DNA from: Pseudomonas bubulae
GTDB lineage: Bacteria > Pseudomonadota > Gammaproteobacteria > Pseudomonadales > Pseudomonadaceae
Direction of reading: 5' to 3'
Assembly: GCF_037023725.1 (NCBI RefSeq)
Contig: NZ_CP146077.1
Location: 2,083,001-2,147,000 of the forward strand
Length of the DNA stretch: 64,000 nt
The notes beneath the pieces are model-generated. The model was not told the origin of the DNA. It worked only from the letters and a program-made list of their open reading frames with translations, and did no database searches. Shown one piece after another: positions 7,464-16,624 of this stretch (within the stretch, counting starts at the first letter, position 1; each line of letters opens with the position of its first letter). The position numbers and the translations under genes were made by a program.

Positions 7464-10400
7464 TTGCCGGTGTACGCCGAGAAAATGATCAGGCAACGCA
7501 TCGAGCGCGATCATACGCGGTCAGGCCTCGATATCTCGCACATTGAGATACATGACGTGGGGGTCGAAAACTTGCAGCTGCCTGTTTTCAGCGACGATGT
7601 GCTGTCTTTTGTCGAGTTTGTCCTTGGCTACAGAGGCGGCTGGCCAGTCGGCCTGATCGCGGTCAAGGATCGCACAGGCGCCCCAGTACCTGACTGGTTG
7701 ACCAGTGGCTACGTGAAAAGCCTTGTGGATGAGCTGGATGTGGGAGTGGGCTATATCGCGCTACTCAAGGGTTACCTGGTGGACGACGACAAGCAAGTCA
7801 TGCAGCGCGAGGCGTTATATGCGGCCCAACTGAGAATTCAATTGCCGCTGTTGGCCCTGGAGAAAAAAATCAGGGGGCAAGCCGGTTTTACCCCGCAGGG
7901 CTTGCATGTGGTCACCCAGGTCATGCGCCACGACGCGCAACGGTCGGTCAGCCATGACTATGTGTGCGTGCGGCCCCTGGGCTTTTACGCCTATGAAGGG
8001 GCCAGAGTTGATACGGCGGCGAACATGTTTGTCTTCGGCTCGCTGAATATCCAGACAGGGCCCTTTATCCTGTACCGGCCTTTTGCCCCTGAACCCTTGT
8101 TGGAGTATGCCAGCTGGCCCGCATTGTTTGACGCCATCAAGCATCCGGGTGAGCTGCAAGAAAGCATATTGACCTGGCTGGACGATGACGCCCGTGGTTA
8201 TTACGCCGACGGCGGTTTTGCGCGACCGCATCTGGAGAATGTACTGCTGGAGGGTTTTTTGGCCCTGTTGCCACGTCGCCCGGCGACCTTGAGTACGCGT
8301 AGCTTGGTGGGCAACTACTACGGGGCGATGTTTGACGCCAACGTCAGTGCGTTGATGAGCATGGCGGACAACCAGACGGTGTCGACCTCTGAGCGTCGCT
8401 GGATGCTGCTCAAGCACTATGGCTGGAGCCTGTTTAACGGGTTGACGTTTTTCCTCAGTGGGCCCTTGCAGAAAGCCGCCTGGCTTTTTCAGACCCTGTT
8501 GAGCCTTGATAGCGGTTTGCAGGCGCGAATTGATGGCGATAAAGAGGCGGGGCAACAAACGGTTATCGATCTTTTATTCAATATCAGCCTGGCACTTCTG
8601 CACGAAGGTCTGAGATTCAAGGCAAAAGCCAATGCCCGGTTACGCTTGAGTGCCCCTGTCGATGAACCGTTGTTTACGATCTATAAACCTGAGGCCCTCC
8701 CGGCGGTTGAGCCAGTGTCCGCTAGCGTTATCGCGCAAAAGAAACAGCCCGATATTGAACCCCGTGCTGCCAGCCAGTATTCGTCCCTGGACTTCTCATG
8801 GTTCAGTGCTCAGCCCCGTTTGACAGAGCTGCAGCAGGCAAGCCTGGACACTTTTGTGCTGGATCTGGACTTGAGCCAGGGCACGCGCATCGAAGTAGGC
8901 CCCTTAAAAGGTGTTATCAACCATGAGGGCAAGTCATATGTGCAGATCGGTGCCAAAACCTATCGCGTTGGCCGTGACGCGGATGGGCTGGTGATCCAGG
9001 ACGACAGGCAGCCTGAAAGATTTGGCCCGCGCCTGAGAAGGGATGAGGCCGGGCAGTGGCAACTCGATCTGCGTTTGGGATTGCGCGGCGGCGGTCCCAA
9101 AAAAACCATTCAGGCATTGCGCGAGAAAAAGACCCAGAAAGTGGCCGCGTTGCAGCAAGAGGCCGAACGCCTGGACGAAGAGCTTCTGAGGCGCGACCGA
9201 GTGCTGAAACTGACTGAAGAGTTGCTGACTAAATTTCCCGATCGGCGAGCGACGTTTGTTGATCGCTACGAAGCTGAGCTGGAAGCGTGGCGCGCGGGTG
9301 TGCTGGACATGATCAACGTCAAAACCAGGTCGAACCAAATTATCCCCCTGGAGGGCTTTGAGGCCAGAACACAGGAGACTTGGGTACAGCTGACCTTGAG
9401 GCTGTTCAAATTACAGAACTACCTGGAAGAAGCGCTCCGTGAACTGCCGGTATCCAACTCCAGGGTCTCTTATACCGCTTCGCTGCTGGAGGTTCTGGCA
9501 GAGATAAACAATGGCTCGAGTGCTCCCTATGAGCGCTGGATTACCAACTTGAAACAGGCCGAACGGCTAGAGGCGCGGTTATATAAAAACTCGCTGCGCG
9601 AGTGCGATGCCCTTGATGAGGTCAGAACCAGGCCGTTGCCCAGATACAGCGCACTGGAAGAGATAATCAATCAACCCAATCGGGATTATTTCGACCGCCA
9701 CTGGTCCGCCGCCTACCTGGAAACCTTGTGCGAACTGGTGATTCGCCGTGATGCGGTCAACCTCATACCTGAAGAGCAATATGCATTTGATCTGTTCGGG
9801 CAAGGAACATTGATTGATACCGCCTGGTCGCAATTAAGCTTGCGCCGTGAAGAGACGAAGTATCCCGGAGAGCATCTCGATTTCTTCGATAAGACCATCG
9901 AAAAATACGACGCAGCGGAAGGCGTTTGCCAGAACCTTGTCAGTCTTGGCTCCGAGCATTTCCGTAATGAATATCTGCCCGACATTATTGAGGTTCTAAG
10001 CAGCCTGAGAACGTTTGCAGAAGCCCAGATGCAGAATGTTATCCGTGAGTCCGAAAGCTCCTCTTCTGAAGCAGAAGAGCCCCGGCCAGGCCCCAGTCGC
10101 CTGATCAATGAGCCAGGAGCCGGGGCAGGATCGTCCCGCGGGACACAGCAAGTAATCAAGACCACAAAAAACCTGACGCTGGTAGGGCAGCGTCGTCCTC
10201 CGTCCTCGGAGTTTGAAGATGAAATCGTCGATGTGACTGAGGGCATCGATCAAATGAATATCCGCTCCTATCGCAAAACAGAGGCGGGAGAATGGGAAGA
10301 AATCGGTAGCAGCAGACCACCCACTCTTCAGGCTTCACAAGCCAAGTCGTTATCCCGACTCCAGGCTGACGCCCGCACGTTGCTGGAGCGGATTTCGGGA

Positions 10401-11009
10401 GTCATTGCACAGAACAGGGCAAGCGCTGCAACATCCAGAATACCGATCGAAATAGAAGAAATTCTGAGCTTCAAAGCCAGCTCACTCGACGAGGTGGCGC
10501 AGAAGATGGAGCGGATTGTGCTCACATCCAGCCCTGAGGTTGAGCCCCTGACTCAAGAGCGCAGAGCTGGCGCTTTGGCATTAATTACCGACCTGAAGGC
10601 GGCGGCCGGCAGGTTGCGCGCCGAGGGCCGAAGCCTGCGCATCAGCATTATCAAGCGGCTGCCGCCAACGGGTGCCAACGTCGAGTATTTAAAGGCCCAG
10701 GGCGAGGTAAACATTACCCGCGTGGGGAGGCGGCGGTTTTTGTCCAAAGGCCAGCGCAAGGATTATCTTGAGGAATACGCCATTAGCACTTTGGATGGTA
10801 ATGAGTTGTGGTTTGCACATTTTCATTACAAGGCAATGGACACACTCGCCGCCGACTTTGACGTGGCCCACTTGAAAACGGCCCAACAGCGCACCCTGAG
10901 TGAACAGGCGTTGTACGCCCGGGCACAGAGTTCCCATGACTATATCGCGGTGTATCGCGCCAAACTGGATCGGGCCATGGCGCAGCGGCTTTTTTTATCC
11001 CTTCCTTGA
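7464..11009 (+). CDS. C-terminal part of the interrupted DUF6543 protein
   Basis: Up to 1181 residues, carrying the conserved part. Residues about 145-275 hold the typical stretch from SHDYVCVRPLGFY through GPFILYRPFAPEPLLEY to GGFARPHLENVLLEGF. A charged, probably coiled-coil segment follows (ALREKKTQKVAALQQEAERLDEELLRR), then a low-complexity Ser/Glu/Pro/Gly linker, then a C-terminal module with RLPPTGANVEYL and ELWFAHFHYKAMDTLAADFDVAHLK that recurs in these Pseudomonas proteins. The TTG used as a nominal start and the ATG seven codons later both lack a good ribosome-binding site, which supports the view that this was never an independent gene. Confidence 0.65.
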   Translation: MPVYAEKMIRQRIERDHTRSGLDISHIEIHDVGVENLQLPVFSDDVLSFVEFVLGYRGGWPVGLIAVKDRTGAPVPDWLTSGYVKSLVDELDVGVGYIALLKGYLVDDDKQVMQREALYAAQLRIQLPLLALEKKIRGQAGFTPQGLHVVTQVMRHDAQRSVSHDYVCVRPLGFYAYEGARVDTAANMFVFGSLNIQTGPFILYRPFAPEPLLEYASWPALFDAIKHPGELQESILTWLDDDARGYYADGGFARPHLENVLLEGFLALLPRRPATLSTRSLVGNYYGAMFDANVSALMSMADNQTVSTSERRWMLLKHYGWSLFNGLTFFLSGPLQKAAWLFQTLLSLDSGLQARIDGDKEAGQQTVIDLLFNISLALLHEGLRFKAKANARLRLSAPVDEPLFTIYKPEALPAVEPVSASVIAQKKQPDIEPRAASQYSSLDFSWFSAQPRLTELQQASLDTFVLDLDLSQGTRIEVGPLKGVINHEGKSYVQIGAKTYRVGRDADGLVIQDDRQPERFGPRLRRDEAGQWQLDLRLGLRGGGPKKTIQALREKKTQKVAALQQEAERLDEELLRRDRVLKLTEELLTKFPDRRATFVDRYEAELEAWRAGVLDMINVKTRSNQIIPLEGFEARTQETWVQLTLRLFKLQNYLEEALRELPVSNSRVSYTASLLEVLAEINNGSSAPYERWITNLKQAERLEARLYKNSLRECDALDEVRTRPLPRYSALEEIINQPNRDYFDRHWSAAYLETLCELVIRRDAVNLIPEEQYAFDLFGQGTLIDTAWSQLSLRREETKYPGEHLDFFDKTIEKYDAAEGVCQNLVSLGSEHFRNEYLPDIIEVLSSLRTFAEAQMQNVIRESESSSSEAEEPRPGPSRLINEPGAGAGSSRGTQQVIKTTKNLTLVGQRRPPSSEFEDEIVDVTEGIDQMNIRSYRKTEAGEWEEIGSSRPPTLQASQAKSLSRLQADARTLLERISGVIAQNRASAATSRIPIEIEEILSFKASSLDEVAQKMERIVLTSSPEVEPLTQERRAGALALITDLKAAAGRLRAEGRSLRISIIKRLPPTGANVEYLKAQGEVNITRVGRRRFLSKGQRKDYLEEYAISTLDGNELWFAHFHYKAMDTLAADFDVAHLKTAQQRTLSEQALYARAQSSHDYIAVYRAKLDRAMAQRLFLSLP

Positions 11010-11014
11010 TTGCG

Positions 11015-11641
11015 TCAGGCCAGAGCGTAGCGTACTGAGAGCACGCCCTTTTTCTGACTTACGGACAACACGTTGACGGTGCCCAGTTCAGCCAGGGATT
11101 GCACATGGGTGCCGCCACATGGATAGCCCGGCAGCTCGCCAAAACGGATGGCGCGCTGCTCCGAGTCCAGGCAGGTATGCCTTTGCAGGTCGGCAGCGAT
11201 CCATTGTGCCAGGGTGTGCTGTACGGCCTCGGCCTCAAGGGGTTGCGGATTGTCGCCGGCTACAAAGCTTACCCGGCATTCGCCTGGCCAGTGATGGGCT
11301 TTGGTGGGTACCCAGCCCAGTTGCTCGCCGCATACACCAATCAAATGCCCGGCCGAATGCAGGCGGGCATGCAACCGACGGCGGGTTTCGTCGACCTGAG
11401 CCTGTGCCCGGCCTGTCGGTACGGGCACGCTGACGTGGTGCACGATAGCATCCTGTCCCTGCACAACCTTGATGACCTGGCTGTCGCCGATCCAGCCCGT
11501 GTCGCTGGGTTGCCCGCCGCCCTGGGGATGAAAGGGGGTGGCGCAGAGGATGACGGCAAACCCGTCTTCTTGGGGCGCGCAGTGGATGACTTCGACCTCG
11601 CAGCTCACGGCGTCGTCATTGAAAAACAGGCGTTGGGTCAT
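11015..11641 (-). CDS. Alanyl-tRNA editing protein, AlaX type
   Basis: A 208-residue stand-alone homologue of the AlaRS editing domain, which hydrolyses mischarged Ser-tRNA(Ala) or Gly-tRNA(Ala). Zinc and catalytic motifs are visible: HSAGH at 95-99 and CGGTH at 175-179; the FHPQGGGQPSD segment at 38-48 is also typical. AGGA lies a few bases before the ATG. It is convergent with the toxin gene (5-base gap, no terminator seen) and divergent from a LysR-type gene that may regulate it. Confidence 0.9.
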   Translation of the reverse strand: MTQRLFFNDDAVSCEVEVIHCAPQEDGFAVILCATPFHPQGGGQPSDTGWIGDSQVIKVVQGQDAIVHHVSVPVPTGRAQAQVDETRRRLHARLHSAGHLIGVCGEQLGWVPTKAHHWPGECRVSFVAGDNPQPLEAEAVQHTLAQWIAADLQRHTCLDSEQRAIRFGELPGYPCGGTHVQSLAELGTVNVLSVSQKKGVLSVRYALA

Positions 11642-11729
11642 GGAGGTGTTCCTGAGCGGGTTTCGTTTTTAGTATAGGGGGGAGCCAGGAGTGTGATAAT
11701 CCATAAAATTTTCAATGGACCTGTGCGCT

Positions 11730-12671
11730 GTGAGCATAAATCTCCCGTTGTCATTACTGGCTGAAATGGTCGTGTTTGTGAAAGTGGTCGAGGCAGGCAG
11801 CTTCTCTGAAGCCGCTCGTCAGCTTGGCACATCGCCTTCGGCGGTCAGTCGCAGTGTTGCCCGACTGGAAAAAGCCCTGGCCATTCGCTTACTGCAACGC
11901 ACAACCCGCAAGCTCGGCCTGACCGATGCAGGTGAAGAGGTTTTCAAACGTTGCGATGAAATGGCCTGTTCGGCTCAGGCGGTGATGGACCTGAGCGGGC
12001 GTTTTACCCGGGAGGCCGAGGGGCTCATTCGCCTGAGCGTGCCCAAGGCCGTGGGGCGGTATGTGATACATCCCCATATGCCCGAGTTTCTGCGCCGTTA
12101 CCCCAAGGTTGATGTGCAATTGATCCTCGAGGATCGTTATGTCGATTTGATCGATGACAACATTGACTTGAGCATTCGCATTACCGACCAGCCGCCACCG
12201 GGGCTGGTGGGGCGCCAACTGTTCCCGATCGAGCATTTACTCTGCGCCACACCGCAGTATCTGGCCGGGCACGGGGTACCGCAGCAGCCTGAGGACTTGC
12301 GTGACCATAGTTGCATTTACCTGGGGGAAACCCCGGCTGATGCGCGCTGGAAATTCAGGCAGGGTGGCAGGTCGGTAACGGTGGGGGTGCGCGGACGTTA
12401 TGCGGCCAATCATACGGGCGTGCGCCTGGATGCGGTGTTGCAGCATATCGGGATCGGCAGCTTGCCGTACTTTACGGCACGCCAGGCGCTGGAGGAGGGG
12501 GTGGTGGTGCAGGTGCTGCCCGAGTGGAATTTTATTGCTTCCTACCACGGCGGCGTGTGGTTGCTACAAACGCCCACCCGGTATTTGCCGCCCAAGCTGC
12601 GAGTGTTTATCGACTTTCTGGTGGAGCGGATGGCGCAGGAACCTACGCTGGAGATGTGGCGTAATCCGTAG
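11730..12671 (+). CDS. LysR-family transcriptional regulator
   Basis: A LysR regulator of 313 residues from the GTG start. The winged helix-turn-helix is in the first 65 residues (FSEAARQLGTSPSAVSRSVARLEKAL) and the periplasmic-binding-like effector domain starts near residue 95. Close relatives begin MSINLPL, which matches the GTG; an ATG five codons earlier is the alternative. It is divergently transcribed from alaX with an 88-base shared region, so autoregulation and control of alaX are plausible. Effector unknown. The stop codon lies inside the REP-like hairpin that follows. Confidence 0.9.
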   Translation: MSINLPLSLLAEMVVFVKVVEAGSFSEAARQLGTSPSAVSRSVARLEKALAIRLLQRTTRKLGLTDAGEEVFKRCDEMACSAQAVMDLSGRFTREAEGLIRLSVPKAVGRYVIHPHMPEFLRRYPKVDVQLILEDRYVDLIDDNIDLSIRITDQPPPGLVGRQLFPIEHLLCATPQYLAGHGVPQQPEDLRDHSCIYLGETPADARWKFRQGGRSVTVGVRGRYAANHTGVRLDAVLQHIGIGSLPYFTARQALEEGVVVQVLPEWNFIASYHGGVWLLQTPTRYLPPKLRVFIDFLVERMAQEPTLEMWRNP

Positions 12672-12718
12672 CAGCTGCCGAGGGCTGCGCCGCCGAACGC
12701 AGCCGTTGGAACGGCTAC
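12669..12718. repeat. REP-like hairpin, GTAGCAGCTGCCG family
   Basis: Outer arms GTAGC (12669-12673) and GCTAC (12714-12718), inner arms GGCTGCG (12683-12689) and CGCAGCC (12698-12704). The head GTAGCAGCTGCCG is shared with the larger element at 32738. A single, non-paired member of a pseudomonad REP family. Confidence 0.75.
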
Positions 12719-12735
12719 AGAGCTTTTGCTTCTTT

Positions 12736-12771
12736 AAAAAAAGCCCGCCAGGCAAAACCGGGCGGGCTTTT
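12736..12771. terminator. Bidirectional intrinsic terminator
   Basis: Stem GCCCGCC (12743-12749) and GGCGGGC (12761-12767) flanked by an A-run on one side and a T-run on the other. It sits between the convergent LysR gene and the minus-strand conserved hypothetical gene and can serve both. Confidence 0.88.
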
Positions 12772-12785
12772 GGGTCGGACTGCGA

Positions 12786-13202
12786 TCAGTGCTGCGGGCT
12801 GTCTTGTGTCGTGGGCAGCGCCATCAGTTGTTTTTCCTGATTCCAGTCAAACGGCTCATCGTTCAGTTCGGCTTCGTGGCGGCGCTCTTCCAGGGCCTGA
12901 TACATGTCCAGCTCTTCATCCGACAGGAAGTTGAAGCAGGCGCCGCCGAAGTACCACAGCAGGTCGCGCGGGACCAGGTGGGCGATCTGCGGATAGCGCT
13001 CGATTACCTGGCACATGATGTCCTGGCCCAGGTACTGGCTGTTGATCGGGTCAACCGGCAACGAGCTGCGCATGTCGTCAAAACGCTCCAGGAACAGCGC
13101 GTGGCTTTCCTCGGGGATCTGCTCAGCGTCACCGACAGCAACCAGGATGCTGCGCAGAATGTCGAGCAGGACAAGGTTGTGGTTCAGATCGTTGGTGGCC
13201 AT
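12786..13202 (-). CDS. Conserved Pseudomonas hypothetical protein beside fadE
   Basis: A 138-residue acidic soluble protein without signal peptide or membrane segment. A central stretch VPRDLLWYFGGACFNFLSDEELDMYQALEERR suggests a compact helical fold. It lies 63 bases downstream of fadE on the same strand, in the arrangement seen for PA2816 next to PA2815 in P. aeruginosa, so it is likely cotranscribed with fadE. No function is recognised. Confidence 0.8.
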   Translation of the reverse strand: MATNDLNHNLVLLDILRSILVAVGDAEQIPEESHALFLERFDDMRSSLPVDPINSQYLGQDIMCQVIERYPQIAHLVPRDLLWYFGGACFNFLSDEELDMYQALEERRHEAELNDEPFDWNQEKQLMALPTTQDSPQH

Positions 13203-13265
13203 TGCGGGTGTCCTCTAGGGTAAAACGGGCGCGAGAGTATAAAGCTCATCGCGCTCGCTGTCCTG

Positions 13266-15713
13266 TTATCGAATCTTTCCTTCTGTGTGGCTGAGTTCTT
13301 CCTTGCTGAAGTCATCCACGTCGATGACCTTGCGTCGTGCGGCTTCGGCGGTGCGCAAGGTTTCAGCTTCGGCCGGTTGCAGTACCCCGGCTTGCAGCGC
13401 GGCATCGATGGACGGTTCTCCTGCAGCGGGTTTTACCTGGCCACTTTTCAACGCTTCGTGGAGTTTTTTGTGCAGGGGGCGCGCTTCGCTCAGCAGGTTG
13501 CTGGCATGTTGCAGGGCGCCCACAGCGTCATCCGGCGATTGCGGGCGGTAGCAGCCAGCGAGCACGGCTTCAAGTGCCGGATCCCCTTTGGCGCGGCCCA
13601 ATACTGCAGCGACCTCGGCATCCAGTGCGTCCGACGGACCGGTATGCCGGCGCCCAAACGGAAATACCACGCCGCGCAACAGAAAGCCCAGCGTTCGGCT
13701 CGGGAAGTTTTTCAACAGTTCATCCAGTGCGCGCTCAGCGTGGCCCAGGCTTTCTTCCATAGCCCATTTGAACAGCGGATCAAGGTATTGCGGCGAGTCG
13801 AGGTCGTGATAACGCTTGAGGGCGGCCGACGCCAGATACAAATGGCTCAGCACATCGCCCAGGCGCGCAGACAAGCGTTCGCGGCGTTTGAGCTCACCGC
13901 CCAGCAGCATCATGCTCAGGTCCGCGAGCAGGGCGAACGCCGCCGCCTGACGGTTGAGCGCGCGGAAGTAACCCTGGCTCAACGGGTTGCCGGGCGCAGC
14001 TTCGAAACGGCCAATGCCCAGGTTCAACACCAGCGTGCTGGAAGCGTTGCTGATGGCAAAACCAATGTGTTTGAGCAGCAGGGCGTCAAACTCCAGCATG
14101 GCTTGATCTTTATCTTCCCGCCCGGCCAAGGCCATTTCCTTCAGCACAAAGGGATGGCAACGGATGGCGCCCTGACCAAAGATCATCAGGTTGCGCGAGA
14201 GGATATTGGCGCCCTCTACAGTGATGAAGATCGGAGCCCCTTGCCAGTTACGCCCCAGGTAGTTGTTGGGGCCCATGATGATGCCTTTGCCACCGTGCAC
14301 GTCCATCGCATGGCTGATGCACTCGCGGCCGCGTTCGGTAAGGTGGTACTTGAGAATGGCCGAAAGAACCGAGGGTTTTTCCCCCAGATCCACCGCGTTG
14401 GCGGTCAGCATGCGGGCGCTGTCCATCAGCCAGGCATTGCCGCCGATACGCGCCAGCGCCTCCTGAATGCCCTCGAAGGCGGCCAGTGGCACATTGAACT
14501 GTTCGCGTACCTGAGCATATTGGCCGGTCACCAGGCTGGTGAACTTGGCCGCGCCGGTGCCCACTGCCGGCAACGAAATCGAGCGTCCCACCGACAGGCA
14601 ATTCATCAGCATCATCCAGCCTTTGCCGAGCATTTCCTGGCCGCCGATCAGGTAGTCGAGCGGGATAAACACATCTTTGCCCGAGTTCGGGCCGTTCATG
14701 AAGGCTGCGCCCAGGGGGAGATGGCGACGGCCGATCTCGACGCCGGGGGTGTCGGTAGGGATCAATGCCAGGCTGATGCCCAGGTCCTCTTTGTCGCCCA
14801 GCAGATGGTCCGGGTCATGGGCCTTGAACGCCAGGCCCAGCAGCGTGGCGACGGGGCCGAGAGTGATATAGCGTTTCTCCCAGTTCAGGCGCAGGCCGAT
14901 AACTTCCTCACCTTGCCATTGGCCTTTGCAAATGATCCCGGTGTCGGGCATTGCCCCGGCATCTGAGCCTGCCAGTGGCCCGGTCAGGGCAAAGCAGGGG
15001 ATGTCATCACCACGGGCCAGGCGTGGCAGATAGTGGTCGCGTTGTTCATCGGTACCGTAATGCAGCAGCAGTTCAGCGGGGCCTAGGGAATTGGGCACCA
15101 TTACGGTGGAAGCCAGATCGCCACTACGGGTGGCCAGTTTCATGGCGACCTGGGAATGGGCGTAGGCCGAGAACCCTTTACCGCCGTAGGCTTTGGGGAT
15201 GATCAGGGCGAAGAAGCCATGCTCCTTGATGTGCGCCCAGGCCTGCGGTGGCAAGTCCATGGCCTGGCCGATTTCCCAGTCGCTGACCATTGCGCACAAC
15301 TCTTCGGTGGGGCCGTCAATAAATGCCTGTTCCTCTTCGGTCAGCCGGGCCTTGGGGTAGGCCAGCAGCTGGTTCCAGTCGGGGCGGCCGCTAAACAACT
15401 GGCCGTCCCACCACACGGTGCCGGCATCGATGGCATCGCGTTCGGTTTGCGACATCGGCGGCAGGGTCTTCTGGAACCAATTGAACAGGGGGGCGGTAAA
15501 GATTTTGCGACGAAGTTCGGGCAACAGCAGCAGGGCCGTGGGCGCGGCCAGCAGCAGCCAGAGGATTGCCAGCAACCCGCCAGGTACATGGCCGATAACC
15601 CCCATGGCCAGTAAATACACCGCGACCACGGCAATGATCGTCAGGGGGGCGATGCGGCGATGGGCCATATAGGCGATGCCAACAATCAGAACCAGTATCC
15701 ACAACAACAGCAT
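13266..15713 (-). CDS. fadE: Acyl-CoA dehydrogenase FadE
   Basis: An 815-residue long FadE-type acyl-CoA dehydrogenase that performs the first, FAD-dependent step of fatty acid beta-oxidation and passes electrons to ETF. Two hydrophobic segments at about 2-20 and 24-60 anchor the N terminus, typical of FadE; acyl-CoA dehydrogenase domains follow (CFALTGPLAGSDAG, HGGKGIIMGPNNYLG), with a FadE-specific C-terminal domain. Start choice: GGAGG lies seven bases before the ATG; a TTG two codons upstream sits directly against that site and is unlikely. The electron acceptors EtfAB and EtfD are encoded later in the window. Confidence 0.95.
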   Translation of the reverse strand: MLLLWILVLIVGIAYMAHRRIAPLTIIAVVAVYLLAMGVIGHVPGGLLAILWLLLAAPTALLLLPELRRKIFTAPLFNWFQKTLPPMSQTERDAIDAGTVWWDGQLFSGRPDWNQLLAYPKARLTEEEQAFIDGPTEELCAMVSDWEIGQAMDLPPQAWAHIKEHGFFALIIPKAYGGKGFSAYAHSQVAMKLATRSGDLASTVMVPNSLGPAELLLHYGTDEQRDHYLPRLARGDDIPCFALTGPLAGSDAGAMPDTGIICKGQWQGEEVIGLRLNWEKRYITLGPVATLLGLAFKAHDPDHLLGDKEDLGISLALIPTDTPGVEIGRRHLPLGAAFMNGPNSGKDVFIPLDYLIGGQEMLGKGWMMLMNCLSVGRSISLPAVGTGAAKFTSLVTGQYAQVREQFNVPLAAFEGIQEALARIGGNAWLMDSARMLTANAVDLGEKPSVLSAILKYHLTERGRECISHAMDVHGGKGIIMGPNNYLGRNWQGAPIFITVEGANILSRNLMIFGQGAIRCHPFVLKEMALAGREDKDQAMLEFDALLLKHIGFAISNASSTLVLNLGIGRFEAAPGNPLSQGYFRALNRQAAAFALLADLSMMLLGGELKRRERLSARLGDVLSHLYLASAALKRYHDLDSPQYLDPLFKWAMEESLGHAERALDELLKNFPSRTLGFLLRGVVFPFGRRHTGPSDALDAEVAAVLGRAKGDPALEAVLAGCYRPQSPDDAVGALQHASNLLSEARPLHKKLHEALKSGQVKPAAGEPSIDAALQAGVLQPAEAETLRTAEAARRKVIDVDDFSKEELSHTEGKIR

Positions 15714-15864
15714 ATTCAATCCTCCATGAAATCAGGGGCGTGCACCCTTGTGAGCTTAGTCGCAACTTTCGATCAGGGTTGTAGGGATAGTGACCTCGCG
15801 CTGGAGACGGAGTTCGTCATCCCGGCGTAGACTCCTTCGGCGTCTATCAATCAGGAGCCAGATC

Positions 15865-16491
15865 ATGCTGAAAGTGTGGGGTCGCAAGAATTCGTCAAAC
15901 GTGCGCAAGGCGTTGTGGTGTGTTGAAGAGCTGGCGTTGCCGTATAGCCGGGTAGAGGCGGGCGGCGCCTTTGGGGTGGTCAACAGCCCTGAGTACCGGG
16001 CGTTGAACCCTAATGGCCAGGTGCCTGTGATTGAAGAGGACGACGGCTTCGTGCTGTGGGAGTCAAACACCATCGTGCGCTACCTCACTGCCAGATATGG
16101 CTCGGATACGTCATGGTATCCAACCGATGCACGTGTGCGGGCGCAGGCAGACAAGTGGATGGACTGGACCAGCACTTCCTTTGCCGGGGTGTTTCGCACG
16201 GTGTTCTGGGGTGTCTTGCGTACGCCTGCCGAGCAGCAGGACTGGGTGGCAATCAACGCCGCAATCAAGGCCAGCGGCGAATTGCTTGCCGTGGCCGATC
16301 GGGCCCTGGCTGAAAAACCCTACTTGTCCGGTGATGAAATCGGCATGGGTGATATCCCGCTGGGTAGCTTCATTTACGCCTGGTTTGAAATGCCCATCGA
16401 ACGCCCGCCCCTGCCGCACCTGAGTGCCTGGTATGAGCGCTTGAAGCAGCGTCCGGCCTATCGAAATGCCGTCATGACCGCGTTGACTTAA
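15865..16491 (+). CDS. Glutathione S-transferase family protein
   Basis: A 208-residue glutathione transferase: thioredoxin-like N-terminal domain (MLKVWGRKNSSNVRKALW, LNPNGQVPVIEEDDG with the cis-proline, LWESNTIVRYL) and an all-helical C-terminal domain from about residue 85 (YLSGDEIGMGDIPLGSFIYAW). CAGGAG precedes the ATG at good spacing. It is divergent from fadE and upstream of an ABC exporter, as in the PA2811-PA2816 block of P. aeruginosa. Substrate unknown. Confidence 0.93.
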   Translation: MLKVWGRKNSSNVRKALWCVEELALPYSRVEAGGAFGVVNSPEYRALNPNGQVPVIEEDDGFVLWESNTIVRYLTARYGSDTSWYPTDARVRAQADKWMDWTSTSFAGVFRTVFWGVLRTPAEQQDWVAINAAIKASGELLAVADRALAEKPYLSGDEIGMGDIPLGSFIYAWFEMPIERPPLPHLSAWYERLKQRPAYRNAVMTALT

Positions 16492-16624
16492 TAGCCACTA
16501 TTAATACGGGCGACTGTACTTGTGCGGCGAGGCCAAGCACCATAGGGTCTTGTCGGACTTGTCCTACAGGCTGTTCGCCCTTATTTACAATTCCCCTTTC
16601 CCCCATCTTGGTGCGTAATCCGAT

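Larger units (their letters stand above)
6285..11009 (+). pseudogene. DUF6543 (dermonecrotic-toxin-like) giant protein gene interrupted by an in-frame TGA
   Basis: Read as one frame, this is a 1574-codon gene for a large DUF6543 protein, a family widespread in Pseudomonas and annotated as dermonecrotic-toxin-domain proteins of mostly unproven function. A single TGA at 7416-7418 splits it. The reading frame is the same on both sides, and the codons after the stop (QRQTRGRTFLDGIDALPVYA) continue the family pattern without a gap. A CGA or TGG to TGA change would explain it. The stop is followed by C, the leakiest context for TGA, so limited read-through is conceivable. Whether this is decay, a sequencing error or regulated read-through is open. 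Confidence 0.75.

Noticed and set aside
11015..11641. The AlaX gene as a truncated alanyl-tRNA synthetase
   Set aside because: It has the length and complete metal motifs of stand-alone AlaX proteins, with a proper start and stop, so it is not a fragment.
13287..14966. A 559-codon plus-strand frame opposite fadE
   Set aside because: Shadow of fadE codon usage; no ribosome-binding site or recognisable domain.
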